Origin: Malania oleifera | Lineage: Eukaryota > Streptophyta > Magnoliopsida > Santalales > Ximeniaceae | DNA length: 64,000 nucleotides | Assembly: GCF_029873635.1 (NCBI RefSeq) | Contig: NC_080417.1 | Coordinates: forward strand, 26,732,182 to 26,796,181 | Direction of reading: 5' to 3' | Part shown: in pieces, positions 36,742 through 48,849 of the stretch | Layout of the letters: every line of letters begins with the position of its first letter | Numbering within the stretch: the first letter of the stretch is position 1 | Notes under the pieces: generated by a model | Told to the model about the DNA's origin: nothing | Seen by the model: only the letters and a program-made list of their open reading frames with translations | Database searches by the model: none | Program-made: the position numbers and the translations under genes

Positions 36742-37256
36742 TGTTGTATATAGAATCATACATGCACAGCGAAATATAAATGCAGCAATCAATGAAACCC
36801 AAATGCATAACACACCCACATAGTATATGTGGAAGCAAATAAAATCAGCACAAGGAATTATGTGGTTCGACAATGCATACATCCACAGGAACAATCGGCA
36901 AAGTACTTTACTATCTTAGTGTCAAAAGACACTTTTACAATGATCTTCTTACTTTTCTTACAATGCAAATACACCCAGAATAGTGTATATATAAAGTTCC
37001 CTAGAGGTTTCTATCAAAATCCCAACCAATTTAACGTCCAATGTTCAAAATACAAAAATCTGCACTGGGTTGCCAAGCCAAATCGTTGATGGATTGGGCC
37101 AAACCGTTGATAGTTTCAGATAATATGAAAATTGTCTGAATTCTGGTGCCAAACCGTTGACCGTTTCCCTGCTACTCCTTAACACTTGTGGTTTTCCACT
37201 ATGTCTTTTTCTTTGTACATCCATCCCATTAAGTATATGAGCCACATAACACAACA
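36742..37256 (-). mobile_element. copia-3 3' LTR (minus-strand element)
   Basis: Plus-strand edges TGTTGTATATAG and CACAACA; about 515 bp. It matches 59952-60450 (for example GAACAATCGGCAAAGTACTTTACTATCTTAGTGTCAAAA). It contains GCCAAACCGTTGA-type motifs (37075-37160). The polypurine tract lies at 37257-37272 (minus strand TCGCCAAGGTGGAGAT). Confidence 0.85.
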
Positions 37257-37356
37257 ATCTCCACCTTGGCGAGTATACGCCCCTTAAAAGAACTTGAAAA
37301 CATAGCCTGTTGCTTTACTTTGACCTTGCAACTTTAGGTTGGGAACTGTCTCCCTT

Positions 37357-39450
37357 CTAGAACTTGGAGACTTGAAGTAAGTCCAAGCAATGCTTGAACT
37401 TTTTAATAGTAATTGGTTTTGTCAAGATATCCGCTGCGTTCTTAGATGTGTGAGCTTTTTCAAGTACAAGTTCACCTGAAGAGATCAATTCACAAATCCT
37501 GTGGAACCTTACATTAGTATTCTTGGTTTTAGCATAGTTTACTTGATTCTTCGCCAAGTAGATGACACTCTGACTGTCATAACATAGCACAACTCCACCT
37601 TGTTGTATCCTCAACTCCTCGACTAAACCGGTAAGCCATAAGGCTTCCTTTGCAGCTTCGATGACTATCATATATTCAGACTCAGTTGTAGATAATGCCA
37701 TCAAGGATTGTACCATGGACCTCCAACATATGGGTCTTCCTAAAAGGGTGAATACATACCCCATTGTAGACCTTCTGTCATCTATATCCCCTACATAATC
37801 AGCATTAAAAAAACCCACAGCTGATGGACTACTTTGTTGCTTACTAAACCTGATGTCATAATTAGAAGTACTCTGTAAGTATCTGAAAATCCATTTGAGA
37901 ACTTTCTAATGTTGTCTAACCAGATTAGAGAAAAACTTACTCACCATACTTACTGCATGTGCCATGTCTCATCTTATAAACACCATGGCATACATTAAAC
38001 TCCCCAAAGCATAGCGTAGGGGACCTTTGACATGTCTCGGACTTCATCATCCACCCTTGGGCATTCAGAAGTAGACAATTTAAAGTGATTCGCTAAAAGT
38101 GTACATAAGAGTTTAGCATCAGCCATGCTAAACTTTTCCAATACCTTCTCCATATAATTGCCCTGAGATAACCACACCCTCCCTACAATTCTATTCCGGT
38201 GAATCTTCATCCCAAGTATCTTCTTGGTTGTGTCAATATCCTTTATTTCAAACTCTTTATACAACAGAATCTTTAAATGATTAACCTCATTTATGTTCGC
38301 AGCTATTAGCATGTCATCAACATGCAACAATATGAAAATAAGAGAACCATCGTCAATATTCTTCATATACAAGCAGTAATAATACTCACACCTCTTGTAG
38401 CCTATCTAGATCATTTAGGAATCAAACTATTTGTACCAATGCCTCGGAGACTATTTCATCCCATACATAGACTTCTTTAATTTACAAACTAAGTGCTCTT
38501 ACTCGGGTTAATTGAATCCCTCTGGCAGTACTATATAGGTCTGCTCCTCCAAGTCACCATGGAGAAAGGTCGTTTTCACATCCATTTGTGTCAAATGTAG
38601 GTCATAATGAGCTACTAATCCTAACACTACCCCGATGGAAGTGTGTCAGACCACGGGTGAGAAGATCTCATCATAATCTACTCTCTTCTTCTATGAGTAC
38701 CCATTTGCAACTAATCGTGTCTTGAATTTCTCTTATTCCTTTTCTAAAATTGCTTCCTTCTTCCTATATTCCCATCTGGATGTTCCACCAAAATCCAAGT
38801 TTGATTCTTATGCAGCGACTCCATTTCCTCAATCATAACACCTAGTTGTGCACTGCCTCTTAAAAAGTAGTCAGATCCTTACAACTAATAATAAAAGCAT
38901 AAGATACCAAATCATCAAATCCATACTTGGGCGGGTGGTCTGATAGTGCATCTAGATCTCTGTATACAAACACTGTTGACTTGCTAGTTTCCCAAACTAG
39001 AACTCCCTACAATCGGGGGAGCAAGATCATTATCATTGCCCTAAGTTTCCAACTCTACCTGCACAATATGCTCATCTTTGCTCCAATTTTCTAGCTCCTA
39101 TTTTTCATCATCATTTTCTGTTTGAGTATGCTTCACTATAGCTTTCTCATCGAAAACTACATCTCTATTGATCACCACATTGTTTGTCATTGGATCCTAT
39201 AGCTTGAACCCCTTCACACCTTTCTAATACCCCCAAAAGATGCAACGTCTAGACTTTGCGTCAAGTTTTGATCTCTCTTCACTAGACACGTGAACATAGG
39301 CTGGACAACTAAATACCTTCAATTCGGAGTAGTCTACTGCATTTCTTGTCCATAGCTCCTCTGCCACTTTTCCCTCTAGTGATGCCCTTGGCGATTGGTT
39401 TACCAAGAAACAAGTCACACTAACTGCCTCTGCCAGAAGTTCTTCGCTAG
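37357..39450 (-). pseudogene. copia-3 (Tork type) integrase end, reverse transcriptase and RNase H, decayed
   Basis: The minus-strand 3' half of a Ty1/copia pol. From the 5' side: end of the integrase core with NQSPRASLEGKVAEELW and a GYxxxxKGYRL-type region ending CIFWGY (39418-39224); a decayed connector (39220-38480); reverse transcriptase with LVCKLKKSMYGMK near 38470 and HVDDMLIAA (38320 region), where the usual YVDD is HVDD; then RNase H (37818-37357) with NADYVGDIDDRRSTMGYVF, ALSTTESEYM and HTSKNAADILTKP. Stops and frameshifts make it inactive. It continues on the other side of the nested insertion at 58131. Confidence 0.9.
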
Positions 39451-39455
39451 CCCTG
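39451..39455. other. Left TSD of copia-2 solo LTR (CCCTG)
   Basis: CCCTG here and at 58126-58130, exactly flanking the solo LTR; the copia-3 integrase frame is continuous if one copy and the insert are removed. Confidence 0.93.
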
Positions 39456-39846
39456 TGTTGACCCTATGGGTCATATGCCAGTTTTGATAATGGCAAATAG
39501 TTAGGTATTTGATGGCTTTCAAGTGTATGTGGAGGTTTATATTAGCAGATACACTAATAGCACATGAAGTAAAGTTTGAAGACCCTAAAGATCATTTTTA
39601 TTATATTTCATTATTATTTAATTCGGGTTTGTAATATTTAAGTAGGAAAGGTCTATAATATTTAATGCATATCATCCATGTAGGAACTACAAGCTCAAAG
39701 ACGTTAGAACGACTCTAGGTCCCTACACAAAATCATAACCTTAGAAGGACCTTAGGGAGCACGCTTCGGTCGATCGAAATCGAATTTTTTTGGTGTCCTC
39801 AAAAAGACCTAAAATGACCCTAGGACACTCATACATGCACATATAA

Positions 39847-39889
<43 letters not shown>

Positions 39890-41215
39890 TATATGGAAAG
39901 GATGATTACATAATTAAATAGAACCGAAATGCACTTAAGTGGCATGTTCAGTCGACCGTATTGCACAAGTACAATATCTCTCAGTCTACCAAACTGATGC
40001 CCGGGTTAACAGTTTGACCACTACTCGGTCGACCGAGCCATGCCAGTTCATTCCCTCCTGGTTGACCGAACTCCCACCAAAGTCAACATTTGACCATACA
40101 GTCAACCGAGCACAATTCTTAAGCCAACTACTTGGTTGACCGTACCTATATGTGGGAGAATCCAACACTACGGTTGACTGAACTACTTAGTTCAAAACCT
40201 CCCGGTCGACCAAACTGCGCAGTAAAGAAAAATTGCCTTGGAACCCTAGTATCCCATTGACCGAACTTCTAGTTCAATTTATGCTCGGTTGACCGAACGT
40301 GCACAACTCAGTTAACTGAACCTTGCTTCGGTCGACCGGTGCTCTCAGGTTGCCCTATTATTTTTATCGCGATTAAAATATTTAAATAGGGTTAATTTGG
40401 TTAAAATGCTTTAAAAGAATTATAATGATTCCCTATATGTCTTGAATGGCTAAAATTAAGGGGTTGTCTATATATACCCACACACTTGAAAGGATTAGTA
40501 GCAGTTAAGTAAAAGTGATTAGGAAAATTTCTCTTAAATATTTTATACCCCTTTTGCTATATACTCAACATTCCAAGCCAATTTTTCACTCTTTTTGATT
40601 CTTCTTTGCAAAACCATATTTAATAAAGAGAGCGTTTATTGTATCCTCTTCATATGCATTATTGTTGCAACTTGAAGAGTGAATATATTTGTGTGTTTTC
40701 ATTTATTATTTTAAAGCTACTATACTCTCTCATTTATTATTGTTGAAATTATTTTTAGAGATTTAGCTTGAGTTTATCCCAGATTATTTCATTGATAAAT
40801 ACTATCTTGGGATAACTCATTTGAGCTTGTGAATCTTGCATTATTGTTGCAAGTATTCAAAAGCTTGTTCTTGTGCTTTGTGAAATATTTTTCAAACAAG
40901 TTTGATTTCAAATATCTCTTGTGTTAGAATCTTGAGAAAATCATCTTAGAGATATTTTGATTACATTATATGAAAATCTTTAAAACCCTATTTTTGGTTG
41001 ATATATATCTATATACAGTTTCAAAGATAGATTGCAAACACACTCTCACACTTTGATTGCCTAGTGACATTATCTTGAGAGTTGTAGTATTATCTGCATT
41101 GAGCTTATAGTTCTTATTATATTGATGTGCATTGATTATTGCTTGTGCTTAATGGTACATATCTACTTAGTGTAAGAAGCATTTCCGTGTACGAAAAAAT
41201 TTGTATATCAAATTT
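39456..41215 (+). mobile_element. copia-2 solo LTR, left part
   Basis: Starts TGTTGACCCTATGGGTCATATGCCAGTTTTGATAATGGC..., the standard start of this SIRE-type LTR group, and continues to the copia-1 insertion point. It has a (TA)n at about 39841-39886, a GTCGAC motif cluster at 39760-40350, and R/U5-like sequence to 41215. The right part is 57663-58125. Together they make one LTR of about 2.2 kb with no internal region, hence a solo LTR formed by LTR-LTR recombination. Confidence 0.88.
39940..40350. repeat. GTCGAC-centred motif cluster in copia-2 LTR
   Basis: At least ten TCGGTCGACCGA-like motifs in 410 bp (for example ACTCGGTCGACCGAGCC near 40023, TTCGGTCGACCGGTGC near 40328), in both orientations. 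Confidence 0.8.
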
Positions 41216-42976
41216 TGTTGGCCAAACTAGGCTTTTCAATCTTGTTTCGATGATAACAAATGAAGCTGATATAACTTGTTTGTTGAGTGATTTTTGTTTC
41301 AGGAATACGTATCTTAACACAAGAGAAAGAAGATATGAATTAAAGCATCATCAAGAGAACAAGCTTACAATATCAAAAGAAAGCTTCAACAAATTTTTCA
41401 AGCAGTAAAGAAAAAGACTTGAAGCCTTAGTACTTAAAAGCTTAAAGACAAAAAGGGGACTTGAAGTCAAGAGGATTATCAAAGTCTTGAAGAATTATGC
41501 TTAAGAAAATCTTGTTGTAAGTACTTCTTGTCAAATGACAATTTAGAGAATATGAAGCTCTTTAAGGGACCAATATGGACTTAAGAAACTTATTTTTAAA
41601 TCCTTGGAAATATTTTATGAAAAATCACATCATGAGTGTAAAACTGAAATTGAAAAACCAAAAGAAAAACCAGTTTTTTTTCTGTCAAGCTGACTGACTT
41701 AACCAAGGCAAAATCACTTAGCCGACTGACCCAAAATTTACTGTGTTTTGCCAGCCGACTGACAATTTCTTGAATTAATTTTTGGGAGACAGAATGGTGT
41801 TAGCCGCTTATCCAACCGACTGACCCTGTGATTTTTGAACTATCCAATTGTCTGTCCAGCTGACTGACTCCATAGGTTTTATTTTTTAAATCCCAACGGG
41901 AAAATTTCAAAAATTGGCTTTTCAAAATATGAACAATGTAAAAATTTGGAAACTACTCAAAGACACTTGGGGAACAAGGAAACTAAGCCAAGAATGCCTA
42001 TAAATACTTCTTCAAACTCAAGAATTATTATCCAAGTAATTACTCAGCTCTCTTGAAATTAAAACATTTAATCTCTCAAAGCTCTCTATTGCTCACACTC
42101 CATCTGTGAGAAAAGTTCTGAAACCCTACTGAAATATCAAAGCCACGATTCATACTCTGAATTTTATTATTCAAAATGAACTCTTAGTGATCTTTAAACA
42201 CTTGAGCTTCATAGTTTCTTTATTGTTTATTTGATTGAAGTATTGATTGTGCTCTAACTTGCACAACTCTACTCTATTTTGAGAGTTTCTTTTGTACACA
42301 GATCATTATAGCAATCTTGTTGTTTTGTTGACGGTTCAAGGCTTGTTTGGATCGTTGTAACGAGTGAGGATTGTTCACTTGGAGAAATTTCTCTACCTAA
42401 AAAGAGGGATTTTTTTGTAAAGGCATGCTTTGCCCGGTAAAGAGTATACTTAGTGGAATCCTTTGATGGAATTGACCAAAGGCGAGGACGTAGATTGAGG
42501 ATAAGCTGAACCTCTTAAATCTCGGTGTTATTCTTCTCCTTACTCTCTTTACTTTCCGCATTATATATTATCTATATCAAGTGCAGGTTGCAGGGCTTGT
42601 ACATCATATTCAAGGAAATCTCTTGATTTAAGAAAGTACGTTTTTAATTAACCGTTTGCGAAAACCCACAAGGGAGTACGTTGGTTAATTTGTGGAAATT
42701 TTGGTTAAGAGACAAAGCAATAAAAATTCATTTAAAACATGTTTTACAAAACAACTGCAGGATTTCTATCAAATGGAAATATTATTCTTGAATGATTGGT
42801 TGAGCTTTGATTGGATTGTATTTTGTTTTAAGTTTGTGGTGTGATTTGGTTTAGATTGTAAATTGATTAATTTACTTTTATAGTGTTGAATTAAAACAAG
42901 TAAGAATTAAAAAAAAAATAAGTTTAATCTAAATATTCCAATTCACCCCCCTTCTTGGTGGCTATTCTTAATTTCA
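41216..42976 (+). mobile_element. copia-1 5' LTR
   Basis: Starts TGTTGGCCAAACTAGG and ends CTTAATTTCA; 1761 bp, against 1759 bp for the 3' LTR at 55904-57662, roughly 90-93% identical by eye. Flanks are AATTT (41211-41215) and ACTTT (57663-57667), a 5-bp TSD with one change. Motif cluster of the variant AGCCGACTGAC at 41690-41870. Confidence 0.92.
41690..41870. repeat. AGCCGACTGAC motif cluster in copia-1 5' LTR
   Basis: Six or so copies of AGCCGACTGAC / AACCGACTGACC in 180 bp. This is a divergent relative of the GTCGAC-centred motif of the other LTRs, and is present in the 3' LTR at 56375-56560. Confidence 0.8.
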
Positions 42977-42978
42977 AT

Positions 42979-42991
42979 TCGTATCGGAGCC
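42979..42991 (+). other. copia-1 primer-binding site (mutated tRNA-iMet type)
   Basis: TCGTATCGGAGCC, two bases after the LTR; it differs from TGGTATCAGAGCC at two positions. Confidence 0.8.
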
Positions 42992-43032
42992 TAATTATAG
43001 TAATTCTTAATACGAAACTATAAAACGATCAA

Positions 43033-44793
43033 ATGGCCAATATAGGAATAGAACCCTTCGGTGAGGGCCAATCCTCAACCCATCCACCAATCTTCTGTGG
43101 ACATAATTACACCTTCTGGAAAAAGAGAATGCAAATTTATCTCCAACACATAGATTGGAAAGCATGGGAAGTAGTTATAGATGGAGACCTTATTCCCACC
43201 AAGATAGTAGATGGAAAACAAACTCCAAGTGAGAAAAAGGATATGATGATTTAGATTACAAAATGCTTCAAATAAATTCAAGCGCTATAAATGTCTTATA
43301 CTGTGCTTTAGACGCTAATAATTTTAATAGGGTCATGGCCTGCAAAATGGCTAAGGGGATTTGAGACAAATTAGAAGTCACATATGAAGGAGCAATAGAT
43401 GTTAGAGATAATAGGATAAACATGCTAACAAGTGAATATGAAGCATTCAAGATGAACTCAGATGAAATAATATCAAGTATGTACACAAGATTTACCCACA
43501 TAATAAATTCCTTAAGTGCTTTAGGAAAAACTTTTACTACCTACGAAATGATTAGGAAAATTCTAAGAGGCCTTTAATCCATTTGGGAACCAAAGGCTAC
43601 AGCTATCACTGAAGATAGAAACCTCAAGACCACCTCTTTAGATGAACTCATAAGTTCACTCCTTACCTATGAAATGACCTTAAAAGAAAGGAATCCTAAA
43701 CTAAAGCATAAAAGATCTATTGCACTAAAAGCATCTAGCCACAGCTCTAATGAAGAAGAAACTGAAACAAGTGACTTAGATCAAGATGAATTAGCATTCT
43801 TCACTAAAAGACTATGTAAATTTTATAAAAGGAATAAAAGATTTTCTAGAAAGTTCAATAAAAGAAACTTGAAAAAGGAGAAACAAGTAGGAAAGAAAAT
43901 AAAAGTAAGAATGAACCTCCAATATGCTATCATTGCAAGAAACCAGGGCATATCAAACCGAATTGTCCATTGCTCAAGAAAGACAAGAAGAAAAAGAAGG
44001 AAGCTATGAAGGCTACTTGGGATGACTCAAGCTCCAACGAAACAAAAAACGAATCGAGCATACAAGAGATGGCAAATATTTGTTTCATGGAGAATGACGA
44101 AGAGGTAAATTCCTACTACTCTTCAACAGAATCTTACAATGAGTCTTGTGAGGAGTCGTGTGATAGTATGCCTTCATACAAGGAATTACAAGTTGAATTG
44201 TTTTCTCTGCATAAAAGATTCATAAAAATTTCCAAAAGAAATATAACTTTGAACGATCAAAATAAAGAACTATTGAAGCAACTTGAATCATTTAAAACCA
44301 TTGAAAAAGAAAAAGACTCTTGTATTGATAAGTTAGAAGAGGAAGTAAATAAAGTAACTCAAGAATTAGAAAAACTCATAAAGAAAGTTTGAATAAAAAG
44401 AATTTATAAGTGAATGAACTTAAGAAATTAGTAGATGATAAGGAGAAAATTATATATAACTTTACCAAAGGTAAAGATAATTTTGAAAATATGATTGGAT
44501 AACAAAGGCTTCATGGAAATAAGGAATGAATAGGATATAATAAAACAAATAAAAAGAATAAGAAATTATACATGGGATACTTTGTCAAGGAAGCCAAGCA
44601 TTATGCAAGCACTTCCTCAAACAACAAACATGAACACACCATTTGCTATATGTGCAAGACTAAAGGTCACGTAATGTTCAATTGCCCACTAAAAAGAAAG
44701 TATGTTAAAGTGCAAGGAGAATGGAAAGTCAATAATGGAACTAACAAAAAAAAAATGTTAAAAGAATTTGGGCTCCAAAGACTAACACAATGA
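43033..44793 (+). pseudogene. copia-1 gag (SIRE type), decayed
   Basis: Gag begins MANIGIEPFGEG with NYTFWKKRMQIYLQ, the N-terminal motif of copia gag polyproteins (UBN2 family). A frameshift near 43240 moves to the next frame, which shows VMACKMAKGI, a TGA in place of Trp near 43360 and a TAA near 43576. The ORF at 43674-44009 continues. A zinc knuckle CYHCKKPGHIKPNC is at 43925-43966 in another frame. A coiled coil (44180-44390) follows, then a second knuckle CYMCKTKGHVMFNC near 44643-44684. Two knuckles separated by a coiled coil is a useful landmark. It is broken by frameshifts and stops. Confidence 0.88.
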
Positions 44794-45549
44794 ATTCTCT
44801 ATTGTAGGTATGCTTTAGGACAACACCGTCAATGGAAAAATGGCACTTGGACAGCGGGTGTTTAAGGCACATGACCGGTGATAAGACCAAGTTTACCACA
44901 CTAAGACAAAAGGATGGGGGATATGTCACCTTCGGCAACAATGCCAAAGGTAAAATAATTGACATTGAAAAAATAGGTAAAGAATCTTCTCTCACTATTG
45001 ATAATGTGCTATTAGTAGAAGAATTAAAACACAATCTTTTAAGCATTAGCCAATTAAGCGACAAAGGGTTTGAAATAACTTTTAAGAAAGAAAAATGTGT
45101 TATCCAAAATCCTAAGGAAAATAAAACCTTGTTTATAGCTCATAGGATAAACAATGTTTATTGTATAAATTTTGAGAATCTAGTAAATCAAAACGTAACT
45201 TTTTTGGCAGCAATAAATGAAATAAGTTGGCTATGGTATAGGAAACTAGGACATGCTAGCATGGATCTACTATCCAAATTATCTAAGAAAAATATTGTAA
45301 AAGGATTACCAAATGCTAAATTCATAAAAGACTAGATGTGTGATGCATGCCAAAAGGGAAAGCAAGTCAAAACAAGTTTCAAAAAGAAAAAATACATGTC
45401 TACTAAAAGACCCCTAGAACTACTGCACCTAAACTTATTTAATTCAACTAGAACCTTAAGTCTAGGAGGTAAACAATATGCTTTTGTAATATGGATGATT
45501 CTTCAAGATTCACTTGGGTATTATTTTTAGCAAACAAGGATGAAGCTTG
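44794..45549 (+). pseudogene. copia-1 protease and integrase N-terminal part, decayed
   Basis: The open frame 44832-45335 starts with the aspartic protease signature WHLDSGCLRHMTGD (Asp-Ser-Gly). It continues with LLSISQLSDKGFEI and the GAG-pre-integrase zinc domain (WYRKLGHASMDLL, then CDACQKGKQ after a stop at 45333). The first integrase Asp region (near 45490) is disrupted by a one-base deletion. The gene is then cut at 45549 by the CACTA insertion and resumes at 51592. Confidence 0.88.
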
Positions 45550-45589
45550 CACTACAAAAAAACTAGTTTTTAGTTACAAAAGTATTAGT

Positions 45590-46690
45590 GATGAATTCAA
45601 TTTCGTCACTAAAAGTTAGTATTAGTGACAGTTTTTAAGAGTCAAAGCATTAGTGACGGTTTTAGCAGCTGTCACTAATAAGACACAATTAGTGACAGTT
45701 TTAAAACCGTCACTAATACTTTCGTCACTAAAAATAGCGCAATAAACAATTTTCACACGAAAATTTTTTTGGGAAAATATTAATGAAGATTCTAGGGTAT
45801 TAGTGACGGTTTTGAAACCGTCACTACTAGTGTTTTAATTTAAAAAATATTAAAAAAGAAATAGTTAAGGGTATTAGTGACTGTTTGGGAGAATCGTCAC
45901 TAGTAAGGGGGTATTAGTGACGGTTTTGAAATCGTCACTACTAGTGTTTTTACTTGAAAAATATTAAAAAAGAAATAATTAAGGGTATTAGTGACGGTTT
46001 TGAAACTGTCACTACTAGTGTTTTTACTTGAAAAATATTAAAAAAGAAATAATTAAGGGTATTAGTGACGGTTTTGAAACCGTCACTACTAGTATTTTTA
46101 TTTAAAAATATTAAAAAAGAAATAGTTAAGGGTATTAGTGACGGTTTTGAAACCGTTACTACTAGTGTTTTTATTTAAATTTTTTTTTGAAAGAAATAGT
46201 TAAGGATATTAGTGACGGTTTGAGAGAACCGTCACTAATAAGGGGGTATTAGTGACGGTTTTGAAACCTTCATTACTAGTGTTTTTATTTAAAAAATATT
46301 AAAAAAGAAATAGTTAAGGGTATTAGTGACGGTTTTGGAACCGTCACTACTAGTGTTTTTATTTAAAAAATATTAAAAAGAAATAGTTAAGGGTATTAGT
46401 GATGGTTTGAGAGAACTGTCACTAATAAAAGGGTATTAGTGATGGTTTTGAAACCATCACTACTATTATTTTTATTTAAAAAATATTTAAAAAAAATAGT
46501 TAAGGGTATTAGTGACAGTTTGGGAGAACCATCACTAATAAGGGGGTATTAGTGACGGTTTTGAAACCGTCACTACTAGTGTTTTTATTTAAAAAATTTT
46601 TAAAAAGAAATAGTTAAGGGTATTAGTGACGGTTTGGGAGAACCGTCACTAATAATGGGGTATTAGTGATGGTTTTGAAACCGTCACTGA
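45590..46690. repeat. CACTA left subterminal hairpin-repeat array
   Basis: About 16 palindromic units of the form AGTGACGGTTTTGAAACCGTCACT or AGTGACGGTTTGGGAGAACCGTCACT, set in a larger tandem unit of about 75-130 bp that includes GTGTTTTTATTTAAAAAATATT and GAAATAGTTAAGGGT. Mismatches in one arm are often matched in the other (for example GATGGTTTTGAAACCATC near 46440). Confidence 0.92.
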
Positions 46691-46948
46691 TGCTCGAAAT
46701 CTTAAATTCCCACACTTTCCCCAAATTTCTTCTTTCTCCTCCCGTCTCCTTCTCCCTCGCGCGGTCTCTTCTTTCCCCAACTTTCATTCTGCTCCTCCCT
46801 CCATTCCCACTGTCCCACTCCATTACTCCGTTGCCGCCCCCCGAAACTCTCCTGGAAAACCATCGCCGCCGCCCCTAATTGCGTTTCCAATCATAGAAAA
46901 TAAAAAATGCAGACATGTCATCATCCCTGTTATATTTATCTTTTTCCT

Positions 46949-46965
<17 letters not shown>

Positions 46966-47019
<54 letters not shown>
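46966..47019. repeat. (CT)n microsatellite
   Basis: About 27 CT dinucleotides inside the captured gene 5' region. Confidence 0.95.
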
Positions 47020-47020
<1 letters not shown>

Positions 47021-47055
47021 GTATTTGCATTCTTTATTTGCAGAGACCTAATCGA

Positions 47056-47143
47056 TTCCTGAGGAATTTCCCCACCCAACTCTTGTTTCTTGCACTGTGT
47101 TCCTGAGGAATTTCCCCACCCAACTCTTGTTTCTTGCACTGTG
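47056..47143. repeat. Perfect 44-bp tandem duplication
   Basis: The block starting TTCCTGAGGAATTTCCCCAC at 47056-47099 is repeated exactly at 47100-47143. It lies over the putative signal-peptide exon of the captured gene. Identity implies it is recent. Confidence 0.92.
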
Positions 47144-48520
47144 TCTCTTCCCCTGTTCTTCGTCCTCTCTCAAGGTATCACTGTCATCTCCCGTCTTTCT
47201 CTTCATCGGTTCTTGATTTTTTTTACCCCCCCCCCCCCCATTTTTTTTTTAAGTTTATAATTTTCATCTCATGGTTATTGTCCCTGAATTAGTTGGCAGA
47301 GACATGTGCTTCGGACGGCAACTATGACGCCGGCTTGCGCTGCGAAACGTGTGATGCAAACGAGAATACTTAGCCCAGATGTACCCGGATCCGACCACTG
47401 GAACCCACATCGAAGGTCTATGATTTCTCTATGTTTTGATCTCAATCTCTAATTATCTAATGCGCGAACCGTGATGAATATTTTGTTTATGAGCGGGTTG
47501 TACTAATATGGGTGGTCAGATGATTGATTAGGTGAACATTCTACCTTTTAATCGGTATTCATGGCTGATGACTCACAACTCCTACTGTCTTTTGCGAGCG
47601 AAGCCCGCGATGGGACCTGTTCTTGTTTCTCCCAGGAACCAAGAAGATTCAGTTACCAATCAGCTTAATGTAATATTCGTTTTTCTTCCTTGGTTTTTTC
47701 GCCATCTAGGTTGGTTTTTGGAAGTATTTTTTATGCTTCGAAAAGAAATTTTTTTATATAATTTCAACTGTTGTCTTTAGTTGTTTCAGGAATATATGCC
47801 CCTCGGAATCTATTCTACTTTGCATTATGCTTGTTTTTACACTTTTGTTCAGTCAATGACAATTTTTTATTTTTCAATTTTCAAGAAGTGTTTTGGTCAT
47901 TGTGAGTATTTGTCGCGTAAAAAATTTTTTTTTTCCTGATAAACTCTTCATACACAATCCACTTATGCCACTCTCACTTGCACAAATCCTCACATGGATG
48001 TTTCCTTACCTAAATCATTGCACATTGGTCATGGCATACTCTTTACAATCAAAACATCCTAGAAATTCAATTTATTCAGATTTATTTTGAACTTTTTATT
48101 TACTCTGTAAGTAAGTATTTCTAATGTAAATTATCATTTTAATGAACTATTTTGATCATTTGTCGCTCTATAGAATGGCACATTGATCACAACATAATCC
48201 AATATTTAGGACATTGTTTCTGTTAAAATATTTTTTTTAACAATTTGCTGTGAAATATGTGCTCATTGTAGAATGGTGTTCGAGGTCTAATGCTTGATAT
48301 GTATGACTTCGCCAACGATATATGGTTATGTCACTCCTATGGTGGAGTATGTTACAACTACACAACATTTGTAAGTGCTTCAATACCTAATTCTGTGAGG
48401 GCAATTTCCTCGATTTGATCAAGTGCTAACTGTTAATTGTAGCAACCAGCCATTAATGTGCTGAAAGAGATTCAAAGGTTTTTGGAAGCAAACCCATCAG
48501 AGATTATTTCCAAATTTTTG
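47100..48520 (+). pseudogene. Captured fragment of a PI-PLC X domain-containing protein gene (exons and introns)
   Basis: Four spliceable blocks match in order a plant GPI/secreted PLC X-domain protein. A putative first exon ending near 47174 (hydrophobic, donor GTATCA) precedes 47300-47415 (Cys-rich SDGNYDAGLRCETC, then RCTRIRPLEPTSK), 47532-47669 (LPFNRYSWLMTHNSY, NQEDSVTNQLN), 48272-48370 (NGVRGLMLDMYDF, IWLCHS) and 48443-48520 (QPAINVLKEIQRFLEANPSE). Each is bounded by AG acceptors and GT donors in consistent phase. THNSY holds the first catalytic His of the X domain. A TAG near 47380 and a TGA at 48518 break the frame, and the rest of the X domain is missing. It is a captured piece of a host gene, not a functional enzyme gene. 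Confidence 0.82.
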
Positions 48521-48801
48521 GGGTGAGAATGTTGTATGATCTGCGCAGGTAGAAGGGTCTTTTCCAAATGATTTGTTTGGATGCAACAAAGGTGTGCGTT
48601 TATGGTTAACGTCAACGGTATCAGCAAAGGTTTGTCTGTGTCTATGTCCCTGCCTCTATTATGTATTGCTTTTAGATTTTATATTTTTGATTATTTTGTG
48701 TTACGTGTCTACATATCGTTAGATGTTTGGATTCTTTTGATTTCAACAACATGGAAGATTTGAAAATCCACCTTCTTCGGTCGTCAGTCACGAGAGTATA
48801 A

Positions 48802-48849
<48 letters not shown>

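Noticed and set aside
45590..46690. CRISPR-like array of regularly spaced palindromes
   Set aside because: Repeats are CACTA subterminal repeats in a plant transposon; spacers are themselves repeated and no cas genes exist.
46623..46890. Overlapping ORFs on both strands at the start of the CACTA interior
   Set aside because: They follow CT/GA-rich composition of a 5' untranslated-like region and disagree with the exon frames of the captured gene.
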